Counted from the first letter of the stretch, positions 28,453 to 37,741 are shown. The stretch: DNA of 64,000 nt from Neisseria subflava (GCF_024205705.1 NZ_CP073115.1:1550001-1614000), one strand, 5' to 3'. A program made the numbers and translations. Notes: generated by a model from the sequence alone, not told the origin.

Positions 28453-29523
28453 ATGAACAAGTTATCTTGTTTTGTTGCCACTACCCTCATCGGTTCTTCC
28501 ATAAGCTTCGCCCACGCCGAACCTAAAATGAGCGGTACCATCTACATCATGACCGAGGTCGAACACAACAATAAAACCGGCGTCACCAATACAACCATTT
28601 CCGATAAAAGTTCCAGTCTTTATCTCTCCGATGAAGTACGACTCAACAACGACTTATGGTTGAAATGGCAACTTGGCTCCTTTATTTACTTCGATTCCGA
28701 CCGCTGGGGCGGCTGGGGTACTGCCGACTCATACGTCGCGCTCAACAGCTACAAAAACCTTGGCACCGTCAAAATGGGTTACATCAGTACGCCTATGAAC
28801 AGCATTTATCTGAACCCGTTCGACACCAACAGCCCAATTTTAGAATTCGGCAAAATTTCCCGCTTCGGCCAACGCCGTGTTTCCATGGCTTATGAGTCGC
28901 CTTGGAAAAACGGTTTCCAATTCAAATTCAACGTTTCCCCCGGTTCCAATGCCGCGCGCAACAACAATGACTGGAATCCGGACAAAAAACGTGACGGCGA
29001 CTGGGTCTTCGGCTGGGGCGTGGACTACTACCACCCAAACAACGGCTTTAACGCCCACTACGCTGCCGAATACGCACCCAACGACTCTCCAACCGAAACC
29101 AAAGACTTCCAAGCCCATGCATTCATGGCCGGATACAGCAAAGACAAAATCTCCGTCGATGCCGCGTTCCAATACGCCAAAAATACTTGCGACGGCTTCA
29201 GCTGCTGGGGCGTATGGAAAGATGCGGCAGGCAACGTAGCCGGTTCTTACGACAAAGAAATCAATAACACCAAAGAATTTATGGTGTCCGGCTCATACAA
29301 AGTGGGCAATTTCAAACCTCAAATCGGCTTTGCCTACGGTAAAAGCTCTGTCGGCGAAGACTACAAACACGTCGCCGTCAGCACCGATTACAGCTTCTCC
29401 AAACGGACAACCGCCACACTCGGCGCCGGCTGGTTGAAAGAAAACGTCAATCCGAAATACGAAGAAGATTTGCCGAAAAAATCTTCTTACGCCGTGGGCA
29501 TGGTATTCAAACACCGCTATTAA
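28453..29523 (+). CDS. Outer-membrane porin-like protein
   Basis: This 356-residue protein has a signal peptide ending FAHA and a Gram-negative porin barrel: an N-terminal SGTIYIMTEVEHNN strand, ADSYVALNSYKNLGTVKMGY (like the YVGLQ..FGTVRLGR strand of porins), and repeated amphipathic strands ending VFKHRY with the terminal aromatic. It is clearly different from PorB at 56481-57596: it lacks the QIKSSVTV start and has a Trp/Gly-rich loop (DRWGGWGT). AAAGGAGAA precedes the start. Substrate specificity is unknown. Confidence 0.82.
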   Translation: MNKLSCFVATTLIGSSISFAHAEPKMSGTIYIMTEVEHNNKTGVTNTTISDKSSSLYLSDEVRLNNDLWLKWQLGSFIYFDSDRWGGWGTADSYVALNSYKNLGTVKMGYISTPMNSIYLNPFDTNSPILEFGKISRFGQRRVSMAYESPWKNGFQFKFNVSPGSNAARNNNDWNPDKKRDGDWVFGWGVDYYHPNNGFNAHYAAEYAPNDSPTETKDFQAHAFMAGYSKDKISVDAAFQYAKNTCDGFSCWGVWKDAAGNVAGSYDKEINNTKEFMVSGSYKVGNFKPQIGFAYGKSSVGEDYKHVAVSTDYSFSKRTTATLGAGWLKENVNPKYEEDLPKKSSYAVGMVFKHRY

Positions 29524-29537
29524 TGCCTGACAGATTA

Positions 29538-29573
29538 AAGGCCGTCTGAAACAATTTGTTCAGACGGCCTTTT
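29538..29573 (+). terminator. DUS-pair terminator after the porin gene
   Basis: AAGGCCGTCTGAACA-type arms form an inverted pair followed by TTTT. Confidence 0.82.
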
Positions 29574-29650
29574 CTACATCCTATAATTAAACTTGCAGCC
29601 CACCTTAAAAATCATTACATTGCCCATACTCAAGCCACAAAAACGTCATC

Positions 29651-31165
29651 ATGAACGCCCACCGCACCCTCATCATCTCCGTTTTTATCGTCGCCAGTTG
29701 CGGCCTCGCTTACGAGCTCATCATCGCCGCGCTCGCAAGCTATCTTTTGGGCGACAGTATTTTGCAGTTTTCCTCCGTCATCGGGCTTTATCTGTTTTCA
29801 ATGGGTATCGGCGCCCACCTGACCCAATATATCAAAGATAAAGACGTGTTGCACCGCTTTATCGAAATCGAGCTTCTGGTCGGCATCATCGGCGGTATTT
29901 CTGCGCTGGCATTATTTGTGGCCTTCGGTTTATCCGCCGCCCCGTTCCGCACCCTGCTCTACGCTTTTGTACTGATTGTCGGCATGGTTGTCGGCATGGA
30001 AATCCCTTTGGTTATGCGCGTGTTAAACCAAAAAGGTGCGGAATTTAAAGAACTCGTTTCCAAAGTATTGACCTTCGACTACTTGGGCGCACTTGCCGTC
30101 TCGTTATTATTTCCGCTTCTACTCGCCCCCAAACTCGGCATGGCGCGTTCCGCCTTGTTGTTTGGCATCTTCAACGCCGCCGTCGCCTATCTGACCGCGC
30201 GCGTCTTCAAAGCCGAACTGCCCCGTTACCGCGCCATCCGCCTGCGTGCGCTGATTGTTTTGTCCATCCTCGCCATCACCTTCGCCTACGCCGACCGTAT
30301 TTCCTTTAAAGCCGAACAAAGCTATTTCGGCGATCCCGTCGTCTATCAAAGCCATTCACCCTACCAACGGTTGGTCGTGACCCGCTGGAAAGACGACACC
30401 CGCCTCTACATCAACGGCAACCTGCAATTCTCCTCACGCGATGAAGCCCGTTATCATGAAGCACTCGTCCTGCCTGCCATGCAGATGGTTCCCAATGCCG
30501 AACGCGTCCTGATTCTTGGCGGCGGCGATGGATTGGCGGCACGCGAAGTCTTGAAATATCCGCAGGTCAAAAATGTTACTTTGGTCGATCTCGACCCCGA
30601 CATGACCGCCACTTTTAGAACCTCCGCCACCTTAAGCGCCCTCAACCAAGGCTCGCTATCCCATCCCAAAATGCACGTCGTCAACGACGATGCCTCTAAA
30701 TGGCTGGAAAGATCGTCTGAAAAATTCGACGTTATCATCATCGACCTACCCGACCCGTCCAATTTCTCGCTTGGTAAACTTTACTCCGTCCCCATGTACC
30801 GCCTCGTTGCCCGCCATCTTGAGCCGCAGGGCAAGATTGTTGTGCAATCGACTTCGCCTTATTTCGCACCCAATGCCTACTGGTCGGTCGTTGCCACCCT
30901 CGAAGCGGCCAAGTTGAATACCGCTCCCTATCATGTTTACGTCCCCTCATTTGGCGAATGGGGATTTGTGTTGGCAGGGTTTGACCAAAACTTCCCCATT
31001 CCGCAAAAATTCGACGTACCCACCCGTTATCTCAATGCCCAGACCGTCGCCGAAATGTTCCGCTTTCCGCCCGATATGGCAAGGCGTAAGGTTGAAGCAA
31101 ATTATTTGAACAACCAAATTCTCGTCAGTTATTTTGAAAGCGATTGGAACAATGTGATGCGATAA
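29651..31165 (+). CDS. speE: Membrane-anchored polyamine aminopropyltransferase (spermidine synthase family)
   Basis: This 504-residue protein has two parts. The first ~210 residues form about seven hydrophobic helices (e.g. LIISVFIVASCGLAYELIIA). The soluble part from about 220 is a spermidine-synthase fold, with the SAM-binding loop LILGGGDGLAAREVLKY, the acidic VDLDPDMT and the catalytic-region IIIDLPDPSN. It would transfer aminopropyl from decarboxylated SAM to a polyamine at the membrane. The typical E. coli SpeE has no membrane part. The exact substrate is uncertain. The ribosome binding site is weak. Confidence 0.83.
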   Translation: MNAHRTLIISVFIVASCGLAYELIIAALASYLLGDSILQFSSVIGLYLFSMGIGAHLTQYIKDKDVLHRFIEIELLVGIIGGISALALFVAFGLSAAPFRTLLYAFVLIVGMVVGMEIPLVMRVLNQKGAEFKELVSKVLTFDYLGALAVSLLFPLLLAPKLGMARSALLFGIFNAAVAYLTARVFKAELPRYRAIRLRALIVLSILAITFAYADRISFKAEQSYFGDPVVYQSHSPYQRLVVTRWKDDTRLYINGNLQFSSRDEARYHEALVLPAMQMVPNAERVLILGGGDGLAAREVLKYPQVKNVTLVDLDPDMTATFRTSATLSALNQGSLSHPKMHVVNDDASKWLERSSEKFDVIIIDLPDPSNFSLGKLYSVPMYRLVARHLEPQGKIVVQSTSPYFAPNAYWSVVATLEAAKLNTAPYHVYVPSFGEWGFVLAGFDQNFPIPQKFDVPTRYLNAQTVAEMFRFPPDMARRKVEANYLNNQILVSYFESDWNNVMR

Positions 31166-31173
31166 AATATCTA

Positions 31174-31234
31174 AAGGCCATCTGAAACATCTACCTTCTT
31201 TTTATCTCCGTTCTTATCTTCGTTCAGACGGCCT
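31174..31234 (+). terminator. Degenerate DUS-pair hairpin after the aminopropyltransferase gene
   Basis: A left arm with one mismatch (AGGCCATCTGAA) and an intact inverted copy are separated by about 37 nt; a weak terminator at best. Confidence 0.4.
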
Positions 31235-31344
31235 CATCGCCCGTTTACCCTTTTTCACACAGCATTTTCTTGAAAAAATAAGGTTTATCTTTATCTAGAT
31301 AGAACACAATCGACACTATCCGTTGAATGAAGGAACAAACACTT

Positions 31345-31812
31345 ATGCAGTATTTTGGAATCGGTTTTTTGGTTTTAATCTTTTTGGAAATCATGTCCAT
31401 CGTCTGGGTTGCCGACTGGATAGGCGGCGGCTGGACGCTGTTTGTGATGGCCGTCAGCTTTATCAGCGGTATCTTTATGCTGCGCCATACCGGCATTTCC
31501 GGTCTTTTGCTCGCAGGCGCAGCCGTCCGCAGCGGCCAAAACATTTCCCTCTATCAGATGCTGTGGCCGATTCGCTATACCGCCGCCGCGGTTTTCCTGC
31601 TCAGTCCCGGTTTTATTTCAACCGCCGTTGCCCTGCTCTTGCTGATTCCGTTTAAAGGCAATGCGGCCGTTTCTTCTGCGCAGTCTTTCCAAAACCGCCA
31701 GACTTACAGCTCCGCCAAAGATGATGAAGACATTATCGAAGGCGAATATACGGTTACGCGCACCGGCAAAGCCGAGAAACCGCAAGACTATATCGAACAC
31801 AAACCCGATTGA
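31345..31812 (+). CDS. fxsA: FxsA-family inner-membrane protein
   Basis: Starting at MQYFGIGFLVLIFLEIMS gives 155 residues, close to E. coli FxsA. An AAGGA lies 10 bp upstream, whereas the ATG at 31327 has no ribosome binding site and itself overlaps that AAGGA. About three or four membrane helices are followed by a hydrophilic tail (EDIIEGEYTVTRTGKAEKPQ). In E. coli FxsA modulates exclusion of phage T7 by F plasmids; its ordinary role is unknown. Confidence 0.85.
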   Translation: MQYFGIGFLVLIFLEIMSIVWVADWIGGGWTLFVMAVSFISGIFMLRHTGISGLLLAGAAVRSGQNISLYQMLWPIRYTAAAVFLLSPGFISTAVALLLLIPFKGNAAVSSAQSFQNRQTYSSAKDDEDIIEGEYTVTRTGKAEKPQDYIEHKPD

Positions 31813-31828
31813 CGACTGCCTTCATAAC

Positions 31829-31880
31829 AGGCCGTCTGAATTAAGAAAACCTCAAAAGTGTTTCATATTTCAGACGGCCT
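31829..31880 (+). terminator. DUS-pair hairpin after fxsA
   Basis: AGGCCGTCTGAA and its inverted copy are separated by 28 nt. Confidence 0.5.
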
Positions 31881-31990
31881 TAGTCATTTCCGGGCTTTGA
31901 AAATGTAAATATCGGTTTGTAATTCGGTTATTCCGCATAAATCATTTAAAATAAGCAACTGTTTTGATTCTAAAAACGACACGGTATCCA

Positions 31991-33838
31991 ATGAACGTTC
32001 AACGTCTTTTCCCTCTCTCCCTCAGCTTGATTACCGCCGCTGTTTTATCGGCGTGCGCCACCCAAAACACACCGACTGTTTCGAAAACCGAAACCGTCGT
32101 TCAGCCTAAATCTACTTCTATTCCTTCACGCCGCGCCGACAGCGAATCCAAAGTCCTGTCCGATTACAGCCAATACCAAAGCGCCATCGATGCCGCCAAA
32201 CGCGGCGACGATGCTTGGGTACAACAATTTTTATCCCAAGCCAGCGACAGCGCAATGGCTGAAAACGTCCGCAACGAATGGCTGAAAACCTTGGGCGCGC
32301 GCGGCCAATGGGATTTGTTCCGTCAAGAATTCAGTAAATTGAACGCCGCCGGCGTCGCACAAGAAGTGCAATGTTATGCCGATTTGAGCAGCGGCAATTA
32401 CAGCAAAGCCGCCGAGCTGGTTCGCGTTACAGGCAAACTGCCTGCCAGCTGTACCCGCTTGGTTGAAAGCGCGGCAGCTTCAGGCCGTCTGAACACCAAC
32501 GACGCATGGCGTCGCGTACGCGGCTTGTTGAGCAACAGCCAAACCACGGATGCACGCAACCTCGCCGCCGCATTGGGCAGCCCGTTTGAAGGTGGTGCGC
32601 AAGGTGCGACCGAATACAGCCTGTTGAGCGTGATCGGCAAAGATGCACGCAAGTCTGCTTCTGCCGCCGCCACCCTGTCCGACATGGAATCCGGCCTCAG
32701 CCGCGAACAACGCAGCTTCGCATGGGGCGTATTGGGCCACTACCATGCTCAAAGCCAAAACATGCCGACTGCTTTGAGCTACTACGGCCGCGTTTCCGAC
32801 CGCAAGCAATTGACCGACGAACAATTGGAATGGTACGCACGCGCCGCCTTGCGCCTGCAACGTTGGGACGAATTGGCAAGCGTGATTCAGCATATGCCTG
32901 AAAAACTGCAAAAAGACCCGACATGGCAATATTGGCTGGGCCGCAGCTTTGCCGCACAAGGCAAAAGCGGCCAAGCCAAAGAAATGTATGAAAAAGCCGC
33001 CACTTCTGGCCGCAATTTCTACGCCGTAATGGCAGGTGAAGAACTGGGCCGCCGCATCAATACGCGCAACAACATTTCCGATGCCGATGCCAGAGACGTT
33101 CGCCGCATGAACGAAGACGGCGCCATCAAACGCGCATTGGTTCTGTTTAAAAACAGCCAAAACAACGGCGATTCCAAAATGCGCCGTCAGGCACAGGCAG
33201 AATGGCGTTTTGCCACCCGCGACTTCAATGAAGACAACCTGCTGACTGCCGCACAAGTCGCTTTTGACAACCAGTTCTACGACATGGCAATCAACAGCGC
33301 CGACCGTACCGACCACAAACTCAACTACAAACTGCGCTACCTCTCTCCGTTTAAAGACCTGACCGTCCGCTATGCCGCACAGGCAGGCGTTGACCCTGCA
33401 TGGGTTTACGGTTTGATTCGCCAAGAGAGCCGCTTTGTCATGGGCGCGCAATCCAGCGTCGGCGCACAAGGCCTGATGCAGGTCATGCCTGCGACCGCCC
33501 GCGAAATCGCCGGCAAAATCGGCATGAGCAGCAGCGAACTCTACACCATGGACGGCAACATCCGCATGGGTACTTGGTACATGGCAGATGCCAAACGCCG
33601 CCTGCAAAATAACGAAGTGATGGCCACCGCAGGCTACAATGCCGGCCCAGGCCGCGCCCGCAACTGGCAGGCTTCTGCACCTTTGGAAGGAGCTATTTAC
33701 GCCGAGACCATCCCATTCACCGAAACTCGCGACTACGTGAAAAAAGTCATGACCAACGCGACTTATTACGCGTCATTGTTCAACGAACCGCAAACTTCGT
33801 TGAAACAACGTATGGGTACGGTTCCCGGCCGTTATTAA
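31991..33838 (+). CDS. slt: Soluble-type lytic murein transglycosylase, lipoprotein (Slt70/LtgA-like)
   Basis: The start at 31991 gives 615 residues beginning MNVQRLFPLSLSLITAAVLSAC, a lipoprotein signal with Cys after LSA; the open frame upstream uses a TTG and is not needed. Residues of about 50-430 form the alpha-superhelical U/L domains of Slt70. The C-terminal SLT domain has the catalytic Glu in GLIRQESRF, then GAQGLMQVMPATA and AGYNAGPGRARNW. It cleaves peptidoglycan to 1,6-anhydro-muropeptides at the inner face of the outer membrane. The neisserial LtgA protein is the likely counterpart. A coding DUS is at 32484-32495. Confidence 0.92.
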   Translation: MNVQRLFPLSLSLITAAVLSACATQNTPTVSKTETVVQPKSTSIPSRRADSESKVLSDYSQYQSAIDAAKRGDDAWVQQFLSQASDSAMAENVRNEWLKTLGARGQWDLFRQEFSKLNAAGVAQEVQCYADLSSGNYSKAAELVRVTGKLPASCTRLVESAAASGRLNTNDAWRRVRGLLSNSQTTDARNLAAALGSPFEGGAQGATEYSLLSVIGKDARKSASAAATLSDMESGLSREQRSFAWGVLGHYHAQSQNMPTALSYYGRVSDRKQLTDEQLEWYARAALRLQRWDELASVIQHMPEKLQKDPTWQYWLGRSFAAQGKSGQAKEMYEKAATSGRNFYAVMAGEELGRRINTRNNISDADARDVRRMNEDGAIKRALVLFKNSQNNGDSKMRRQAQAEWRFATRDFNEDNLLTAAQVAFDNQFYDMAINSADRTDHKLNYKLRYLSPFKDLTVRYAAQAGVDPAWVYGLIRQESRFVMGAQSSVGAQGLMQVMPATAREIAGKIGMSSSELYTMDGNIRMGTWYMADAKRRLQNNEVMATAGYNAGPGRARNWQASAPLEGAIYAETIPFTETRDYVKKVMTNATYYASLFNEPQTSLKQRMGTVPGRY

Positions 33839-33846
33839 TACCCGAT

Positions 33847-33890
33847 AGGCCGTCTGAAAAGTGAGACAGAATCAAACGTTCAGACGGCCT
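33847..33890 (+). terminator. DUS-pair terminator after slt
   Basis: AGGCCGTCTGAA and inverted copy, 20-nt loop, just after the stop. Confidence 0.6.
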
Positions 33891-33896
33891 GCAACC

Positions 33897-33925
33897 TTGA
33901 CAGACCATCGGGTTTATAAGATAAT
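33897..33925 (+). promoter_or_regulatory. Strong sigma-70-type promoter for rpsU
   Basis: TTGACA (33897-33902) and GATAAT (33920-33925) are exactly 17 bp apart, 11 of 12 consensus bases. It lies right after the slt terminator and implies an rpsU 5' leader of about 180 nt. Confidence 0.75.
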
Positions 33926-34058
33926 CGCCCGATTGTTTTCGATCGAAAAGGTCACTTGCACGGCAAAAGCCGACTTGTTAGGAGGTGATGTTTACATCAC
34001 GGCGCGTATCCCGCCCTGCCTTAGGCAAACCAGCGATACAACAACTACCCCATTATGA

Positions 34059-34089
34059 CAAACCGTCCTCTATTTCTTAAAACGGTTTG
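34059..34089 (+). promoter_or_regulatory. Hairpin in the rpsU 5' leader
   Basis: CAAACCGT pairs with ACGGTTTG around a 15-nt loop, ending about 15 nt before the rpsU ribosome binding site. It could be a translational control element; the function is unproven. Confidence 0.35.
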
Positions 34090-34115
34090 ATTGAACAAAA
34101 TTTAAAGGAAATAAA

Positions 34116-34328
34116 ATGCCTGCTATTCGTGTTAAAGAGAATGAACCATTTGAAGTTGCCATGCGTCGTTTCAAACGTGCCGTAGAAAAAACCGGTCTGT
34201 TGACCGAGTTGCGCGCCCGTGAAGCGTACGAAAAACCAACTACCGAACGCAAACGCAAAAAAGCTGCAGCAGCCAAACGTCTGCAAAAACGTCTGCGCAG
34301 CCAACAACTGCCTCCTAAAATGTACTAA
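34116..34328 (+). CDS. rpsU: 30S ribosomal protein bS21
   Basis: This 70-residue, highly basic protein has the bS21 pattern: [20 protein letters not shown], then [17 protein letters not shown] and a Q/P end. bS21 sits on the 30S platform near the anti-Shine-Dalgarno helix and helps initiation. AAAGGAAATAAA precedes the ATG. It has its own promoter and terminator, so it is expressed as a single gene; the usual dnaG-rpoD neighbours are absent here. Confidence 0.97.
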   Translation: MPAIRVKENEPFEVAMRRFKRAVEKTGLLTELRAREAYEKPTTERKRKKAAAAKRLQKRLRSQQLPPKMY

Positions 34329-34353
34329 TTACAGGCCTGCCCTGTGATAAACG

Positions 34354-34391
34354 ACACACCGCAAGGGCAGCTTTGCGGTGTGTTTTGTTTT
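34354..34391 (+). terminator. rpsU rho-independent terminator
   Basis: ACACACCGCAA pairs with TTGCGGTGTGT, followed by TTTTGTTTTT, which then runs into an AT-type DUS (34390-34401). Confidence 0.92.
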
Positions 34392-34430
34392 TCAGACGGC
34401 ATCTTTTTATTGATATAAAGTGAGAACATT

Positions 34431-34877
34431 ATGAGCCTAAAAATACAATTAACCGAAGACATGAAAACCGCCATGCGTGCCAAAGACCAAGTCTCTTTAA
34501 GCACCATCCGCCTGATTAATGCCGCCATCAAACAATTTGAAGTAGATGAGCGCACCGAAGCCGATGACGCAAAAGTCATCTCTATCCTGACCAAAATGGT
34601 AAAACAGCGCAAAGACAGCGCCAAAATTTATACCGAAGCCGGCCGTCAAGATTTGGCTGACAAAGAAAACGCGGAAATCGAAATCCTCAACCGCTACCTG
34701 CCGCAAATGATGTCCGCAGAAGAAATCAAGACTGTCGTTGAAGCAGTCATTGCAGAAACCGGTGCATCAGGCATGGCAGATATGGGCAAAGTCATGGGTG
34801 TACTGAAAACCCGTCTGGCCGGAAAAGCCGACATGGGCGAAGTCAACAAGGTTTTGAAAGCCGCATTGACTGCTTAA
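34431..34877 (+). CDS. yqeY: GatB/YqeY domain protein
   Basis: This 148-residue protein is the stand-alone YqeY domain, related to the tRNA-binding tail of GatB. Landmarks are LTEDMKTAMRAKDQVSLSTIRLINAAIKQ, a central QEDLADKENAEIEILNRYLPQMMS-like segment and the C-terminal GMADMGKVMGVLKTRLAGKADMGEVNKVLK. It commonly follows rpsU in proteobacteria. Its function is not settled; a role in tRNA-dependent amidation is suggested by homology only. Confidence 0.92.
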   Translation: MSLKIQLTEDMKTAMRAKDQVSLSTIRLINAAIKQFEVDERTEADDAKVISILTKMVKQRKDSAKIYTEAGRQDLADKENAEIEILNRYLPQMMSAEEIKTVVEAVIAETGASGMADMGKVMGVLKTRLAGKADMGEVNKVLKAALTA

Positions 34878-34890
34878 TCATCAATAATCA

Positions 34891-34926
34891 AAAGGCCGTC
34901 TGAAATATTATTTTCAGACGGCCTTT
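34891..34926. terminator. Bidirectional DUS-pair terminator between yqeY and accD
   Basis: AAAGGCCGTCTGAAA and its inverted copy with a short A/T loop lie between convergent stops. Confidence 0.82.
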
Positions 34927-34939
34927 CTTATTGTGCTAA

Positions 34940-35806
34940 TCAAGCAGCGGTTACTTTACCTTCATGACGCAACAAAGTAATCAAATCGCTGATACGTTTT
35001 TTCATAGAACGGCGATCGACGATTTGGTCGATTGCGCCCTTCTCCAACAAGAATTCTGCACGTTGGAAACCTTCCGGCAGAGTTTCGCGTACAGTCTGCT
35101 CAATAACGCGCGGACCTGCAAAACCAATCAGAGCATTCGGTTCTGCCAAAACCACATCGCCCAAGAAGGCAAAGCTGGCAGATACGCCGCCCATGGTCGG
35201 GTCGGTCAATACGGAAATAAACGGCAGACGTTTTTCAGTCAGCAAATGCAAAGCCGCGCTGGTTTTCGTCATCTGCATCAAAGAGTTCAAACCCTCCTGC
35301 ATACGCGCACCACCGGAAGCCGCCACGCAAATAAACGAACAATTATCTGCAACAGCACGGCGTACACCCTGCACGAAACGCTCACCCACTACCGAACCCA
35401 TGGAGCCGCCGATAAAGCGGAATTCAAAAGCAGCCACCACGACAGGCAGGCCGTTCATAGTGCCTTTCATAACAACCAAAGCATCATCTTCGCCGGTTGC
35501 TTTACGCGCAGCCGCGAGGCGGTCAGGATATTTTTTGCTGTCTTTGAATTTCAGCGGGTCTGTCGGTTTAATATTGGCTGCAATCTCTTCACGGCCTTCT
35601 TCATCCAAAAGTAGGTCCAAACGTTCGCGCGCAGAAAGCGGATTGTGATGATTACATTTTGGGCAGACTTCGCTGTTTTGTTTCAACTCGGTTGAGTAAA
35701 CCGTTGCTGAACAAGATGGACATTTGTGCCACAGACCTTCAGGGACGCTGGACGAACTGCTTCGGTTTTTAATTTTCGGAGGAAGAATTTTATCTAGCCA
35801 GCTCAT
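34940..35806 (-). CDS. accD: Acetyl-CoA carboxylase carboxyltransferase subunit beta
   Basis: This 288-residue subunit, with AccA, transfers carboxyl from biotin to acetyl-CoA to give malonyl-CoA. The N-terminal zinc ribbon has two CPxC pairs ([10 protein letters not shown] and VCPKCNHHN). The crotonase-like core carries [27 protein letters not shown] and [22 protein letters not shown], and the end is the [12 protein letters not shown] region. Length is slightly short of E. coli AccD (304). trpA lies upstream on the same strand, separated by a DUS hairpin. Confidence 0.96.
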   Translation of the reverse strand: MSWLDKILPPKIKNRSSSSSVPEGLWHKCPSCSATVYSTELKQNSEVCPKCNHHNPLSARERLDLLLDEEGREEIAANIKPTDPLKFKDSKKYPDRLAAARKATGEDDALVVMKGTMNGLPVVVAAFEFRFIGGSMGSVVGERFVQGVRRAVADNCSFICVAASGGARMQEGLNSLMQMTKTSAALHLLTEKRLPFISVLTDPTMGGVSASFAFLGDVVLAEPNALIGFAGPRVIEQTVRETLPEGFQRAEFLLEKGAIDQIVDRRSMKKRISDLITLLRHEGKVTAA

Positions 35807-35829
35807 GAATGACTCCTTGGAATTCAGAA

Positions 35830-35864
35830 TTCAGACGGCCTGTTGAACATGAGGCCGTCTGAAA
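35830..35864 (-). terminator. DUS-pair hairpin between trpA and accD
   Basis: TTCAGACGGCCT and its inverted copy are separated by about 10 nt; it would end trpA transcripts. Confidence 0.65.
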
Positions 35865-35881
35865 TAATGGAATAAAAAATA

Positions 35882-36667
35882 TTAGCGAATCGCGTCTTTC
35901 AACTCTTTAACCAACGCGCCTACTGCTTCGGCCTCGCTACCTGCGTGGCTTTCAATCTCTTTGACGATACGGCTGCCGACAATAATGGCATCCGCTACCG
36001 CACCAATTTTACGCGCACTCTCCGCATTATTGATGCCGAAGCCGACACCAATCGGAATATCGATGTATTTGCGCAAAAGCTCTATTTTACGCGAAACTTC
36101 TTCAGTATCCAAACTTGCAGCACCGGTTACACCTTTGAGCGATACATAATACACAAAACCGCCGGCTACTTTGGCAATCGTTTGAATACGCTCCTCAGTT
36201 GTTGTTGGCGCAATAAGGAAAATACAATCAATACCTTGCGCTTTCAACGAGTCATGCAGCGGGGTAATGGTTTCTACCGGAGAATCCACAGTCAATACGC
36301 CATCCACGCCCGCTTCGGCAGCCGCTTGTGCAAACGCTTGATAACCCATTTTATGTACTGGGTTCAAATAACCCATTAACACAATCGGCGTTTTATCATT
36401 GGTTTGGCGGAACAAACGTACTGTTTCCAATACGTCGTGCAAAGAAACATGATTTGCCAACGCCCTTTCAGCCGCACGTTGAATAGTCGGGCCATCCGCC
36501 ATCGGGTCAGAAAACGGCACACCCAGTTCCAAAATATCAGCACCATTAGCCACCAGGCGATGCATCAATGCCAAGGTTGTCTCAAGGTTGGGATCACCCA
36601 CTGTAATATAAGGAATCAGTGCTTTTGCGCCATTGAGCGCTGAGAAAGTTTGTTGGATTCTGCTCAT
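35882..36667 (-). CDS. trpA: Tryptophan synthase alpha chain
   Basis: This 261-residue TIM barrel cleaves indole-3-glycerol phosphate to indole, which passes to TrpB. Signature [20 protein letters not shown] contains the catalytic Glu and an Asp; [14 protein letters not shown] and [15 protein letters not shown] form phosphate-binding loops. trpB is not adjacent, so the trp genes are dispersed in this genome. The 326 bp upstream contain no other gene, so it probably has its own promoter. Confidence 0.96.
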   Translation of the reverse strand: MSRIQQTFSALNGAKALIPYITVGDPNLETTLALMHRLVANGADILELGVPFSDPMADGPTIQRAAERALANHVSLHDVLETVRLFRQTNDKTPIVLMGYLNPVHKMGYQAFAQAAAEAGVDGVLTVDSPVETITPLHDSLKAQGIDCIFLIAPTTTEERIQTIAKVAGGFVYYVSLKGVTGAASLDTEEVSRKIELLRKYIDIPIGVGFGINNAESARKIGAVADAIIVGSRIVKEIESHAGSEAEAVGALVKELKDAIR

Positions 36668-36993
36668 TTTCTGCTATCCATTTCATCGATTTGAATGTTG
36701 TCCGGCAGCCTATTTATTCTGCCGTTACATTTGTTTTAAAAACCTCAGTCTGCCATGAAAAGGCGGCATCTATCCGCATTATCTAATGACTGCTTCTTCC
36801 CAATCGGCAAACAAGAGGCTAAGTATAACATTTACGGCTATTTCATAGAATCATTTGCAATCAAGATTCTGATATTTTGAAAGCAATATAAAACAATAAA
36901 GGCCGTCTGAAAACAATTCAAACAGCCTTTACAATAATCAATCATGCAAATCTTTGTATGCCTTCGCACTTTTGATCACAATTTCCTTATCGA
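36668..36993. other. Intergenic region between the merR-like gene and trpA
   Basis: This 326-bp AT-rich gap contains one half-degenerate DUS hairpin (36898-36931) and no plausible gene. A trpA promoter must be here or further upstream, but none is obvious. Confidence 0.5.
36898..36931 (-). terminator. Half-degenerate DUS hairpin after the merR-like gene
   Basis: An intact AAAGGCCGTCTGAA faces TTCAAACAGCCTTT, with two substitutions in the second arm. It still forms a stem and likely ends the pheS-pheT-ihfA-merR transcript. Confidence 0.6.
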
Positions 36994-37341
36994 TTACGGC
37001 TCGACATGGTGGTTTTGTTGTTCAGAACCCAGATGACGCTCCAAATCAGACAAAATCTGCACCAGACCATGACGGACTTCTTCCGCATTAGCGGCAGGGT
37101 TGCCGTTTGCATCCAAAGCGCCACGGCTGAACGTATCGATATACGGTTCAAACGTATCTTTCAGTTTCAACAACTTAACAACATCTGAGCGCGTATATCG
37201 TTCGCCACCGTATCCAATCACAACATTATTTTCATGTTGCCATTGGGCAAACTGGGCCGGACTGATTTGCACCAATTGGCACATCTCATCCAACGTAAAA
37301 TAACGCTTGGCAGGAATAACCGGGTTATTGTTGTTTGTCAT
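36994..37341 (-). CDS. MerR-family-like helix-turn-helix protein downstream of ihfA
   Basis: Starting at 37341 ([24 protein letters not shown] upstream) gives 115 residues. Residues about 13-60 resemble the winged-helix N-terminus of MerR regulators ([39 protein letters not shown]). The rest is too short to be a typical effector domain, ending in a linker and [14 protein letters not shown]. It overlaps the ihfA 3' end by 17 bp, so translation is probably coupled. The target is unknown. Confidence 0.8.
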   Translation of the reverse strand: MTNNNNPVIPAKRYFTLDEMCQLVQISPAQFAQWQHENNVVIGYGGERYTRSDVVKLLKLKDTFEPYIDTFSRGALDANGNPAANAEEVRHGLVQILSDLERHLGSEQQNHHVEP

Positions 37342-37627
37342 AGTAATGCTCCACCATGCCTTTAAGTTTTTGGCTGGCATGGAAAGTTACCACACGGCGT
37401 GCGGTAATCGGCACTTCTTCGCCGGTTTTAGGGTTACGACCCGGGCGTTGAGGTTTGTCGCGCAATTGGAAATTGCCGAAACCGGAAATCTTAATTTCTT
37501 CGCCACGCGCCAAAGTGCTGCGGATTTCTTCAAAAAAGAGTTCGACGATTTCTTTGGCATCATTTTTGGTGACGTTGCTGACTTTGTCGACCAAAATATC
37601 AGCCAATTCTGCTTTAGTTAGTGTCAT
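37325..37627 (-). CDS. ihfA: Integration host factor subunit alpha
   Basis: The start [16 protein letters not shown] at 37627 (AAGG 8 bp upstream) gives 100 residues, the normal IHF-alpha length. The DNA-bending arms are in [32 protein letters not shown], where [10 protein letters not shown] is the beta-ribbon tip that inserts in the minor groove. It works as a heterodimer with IhfB, encoded elsewhere. It follows pheT, as in many proteobacteria, and overlaps the next gene. Confidence 0.96.
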   Translation of the reverse strand: MTLTKAELADILVDKVSNVTKNDAKEIVELFFEEIRSTLARGEEIKISGFGNFQLRDKPQRPGRNPKTGEEVPITARRVVTFHASQKLKGMVEHYYDKQQ

Positions 37628-37741
37628 GTGTTTACCTTCATTCAAACTGGTGCAATTATTACCAAAATTCTTTTAAAAATCAAGTCCTCACCAAAAAATC
37701 AAATATGATTGGCAATTTTTGGCGACAACTTTTATCTTGTT

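Noticed and set aside
33861..34058. 65-codon frame between slt and rpsU
   Set aside because: It begins inside a terminator hairpin, spans the rpsU promoter and has no ribosome binding site.
33988..34080. 31-codon frame in the rpsU leader after GGAGG
   Set aside because: The GGAGG is only 2 bp from the ATG, too close for normal initiation, and the product looks random.
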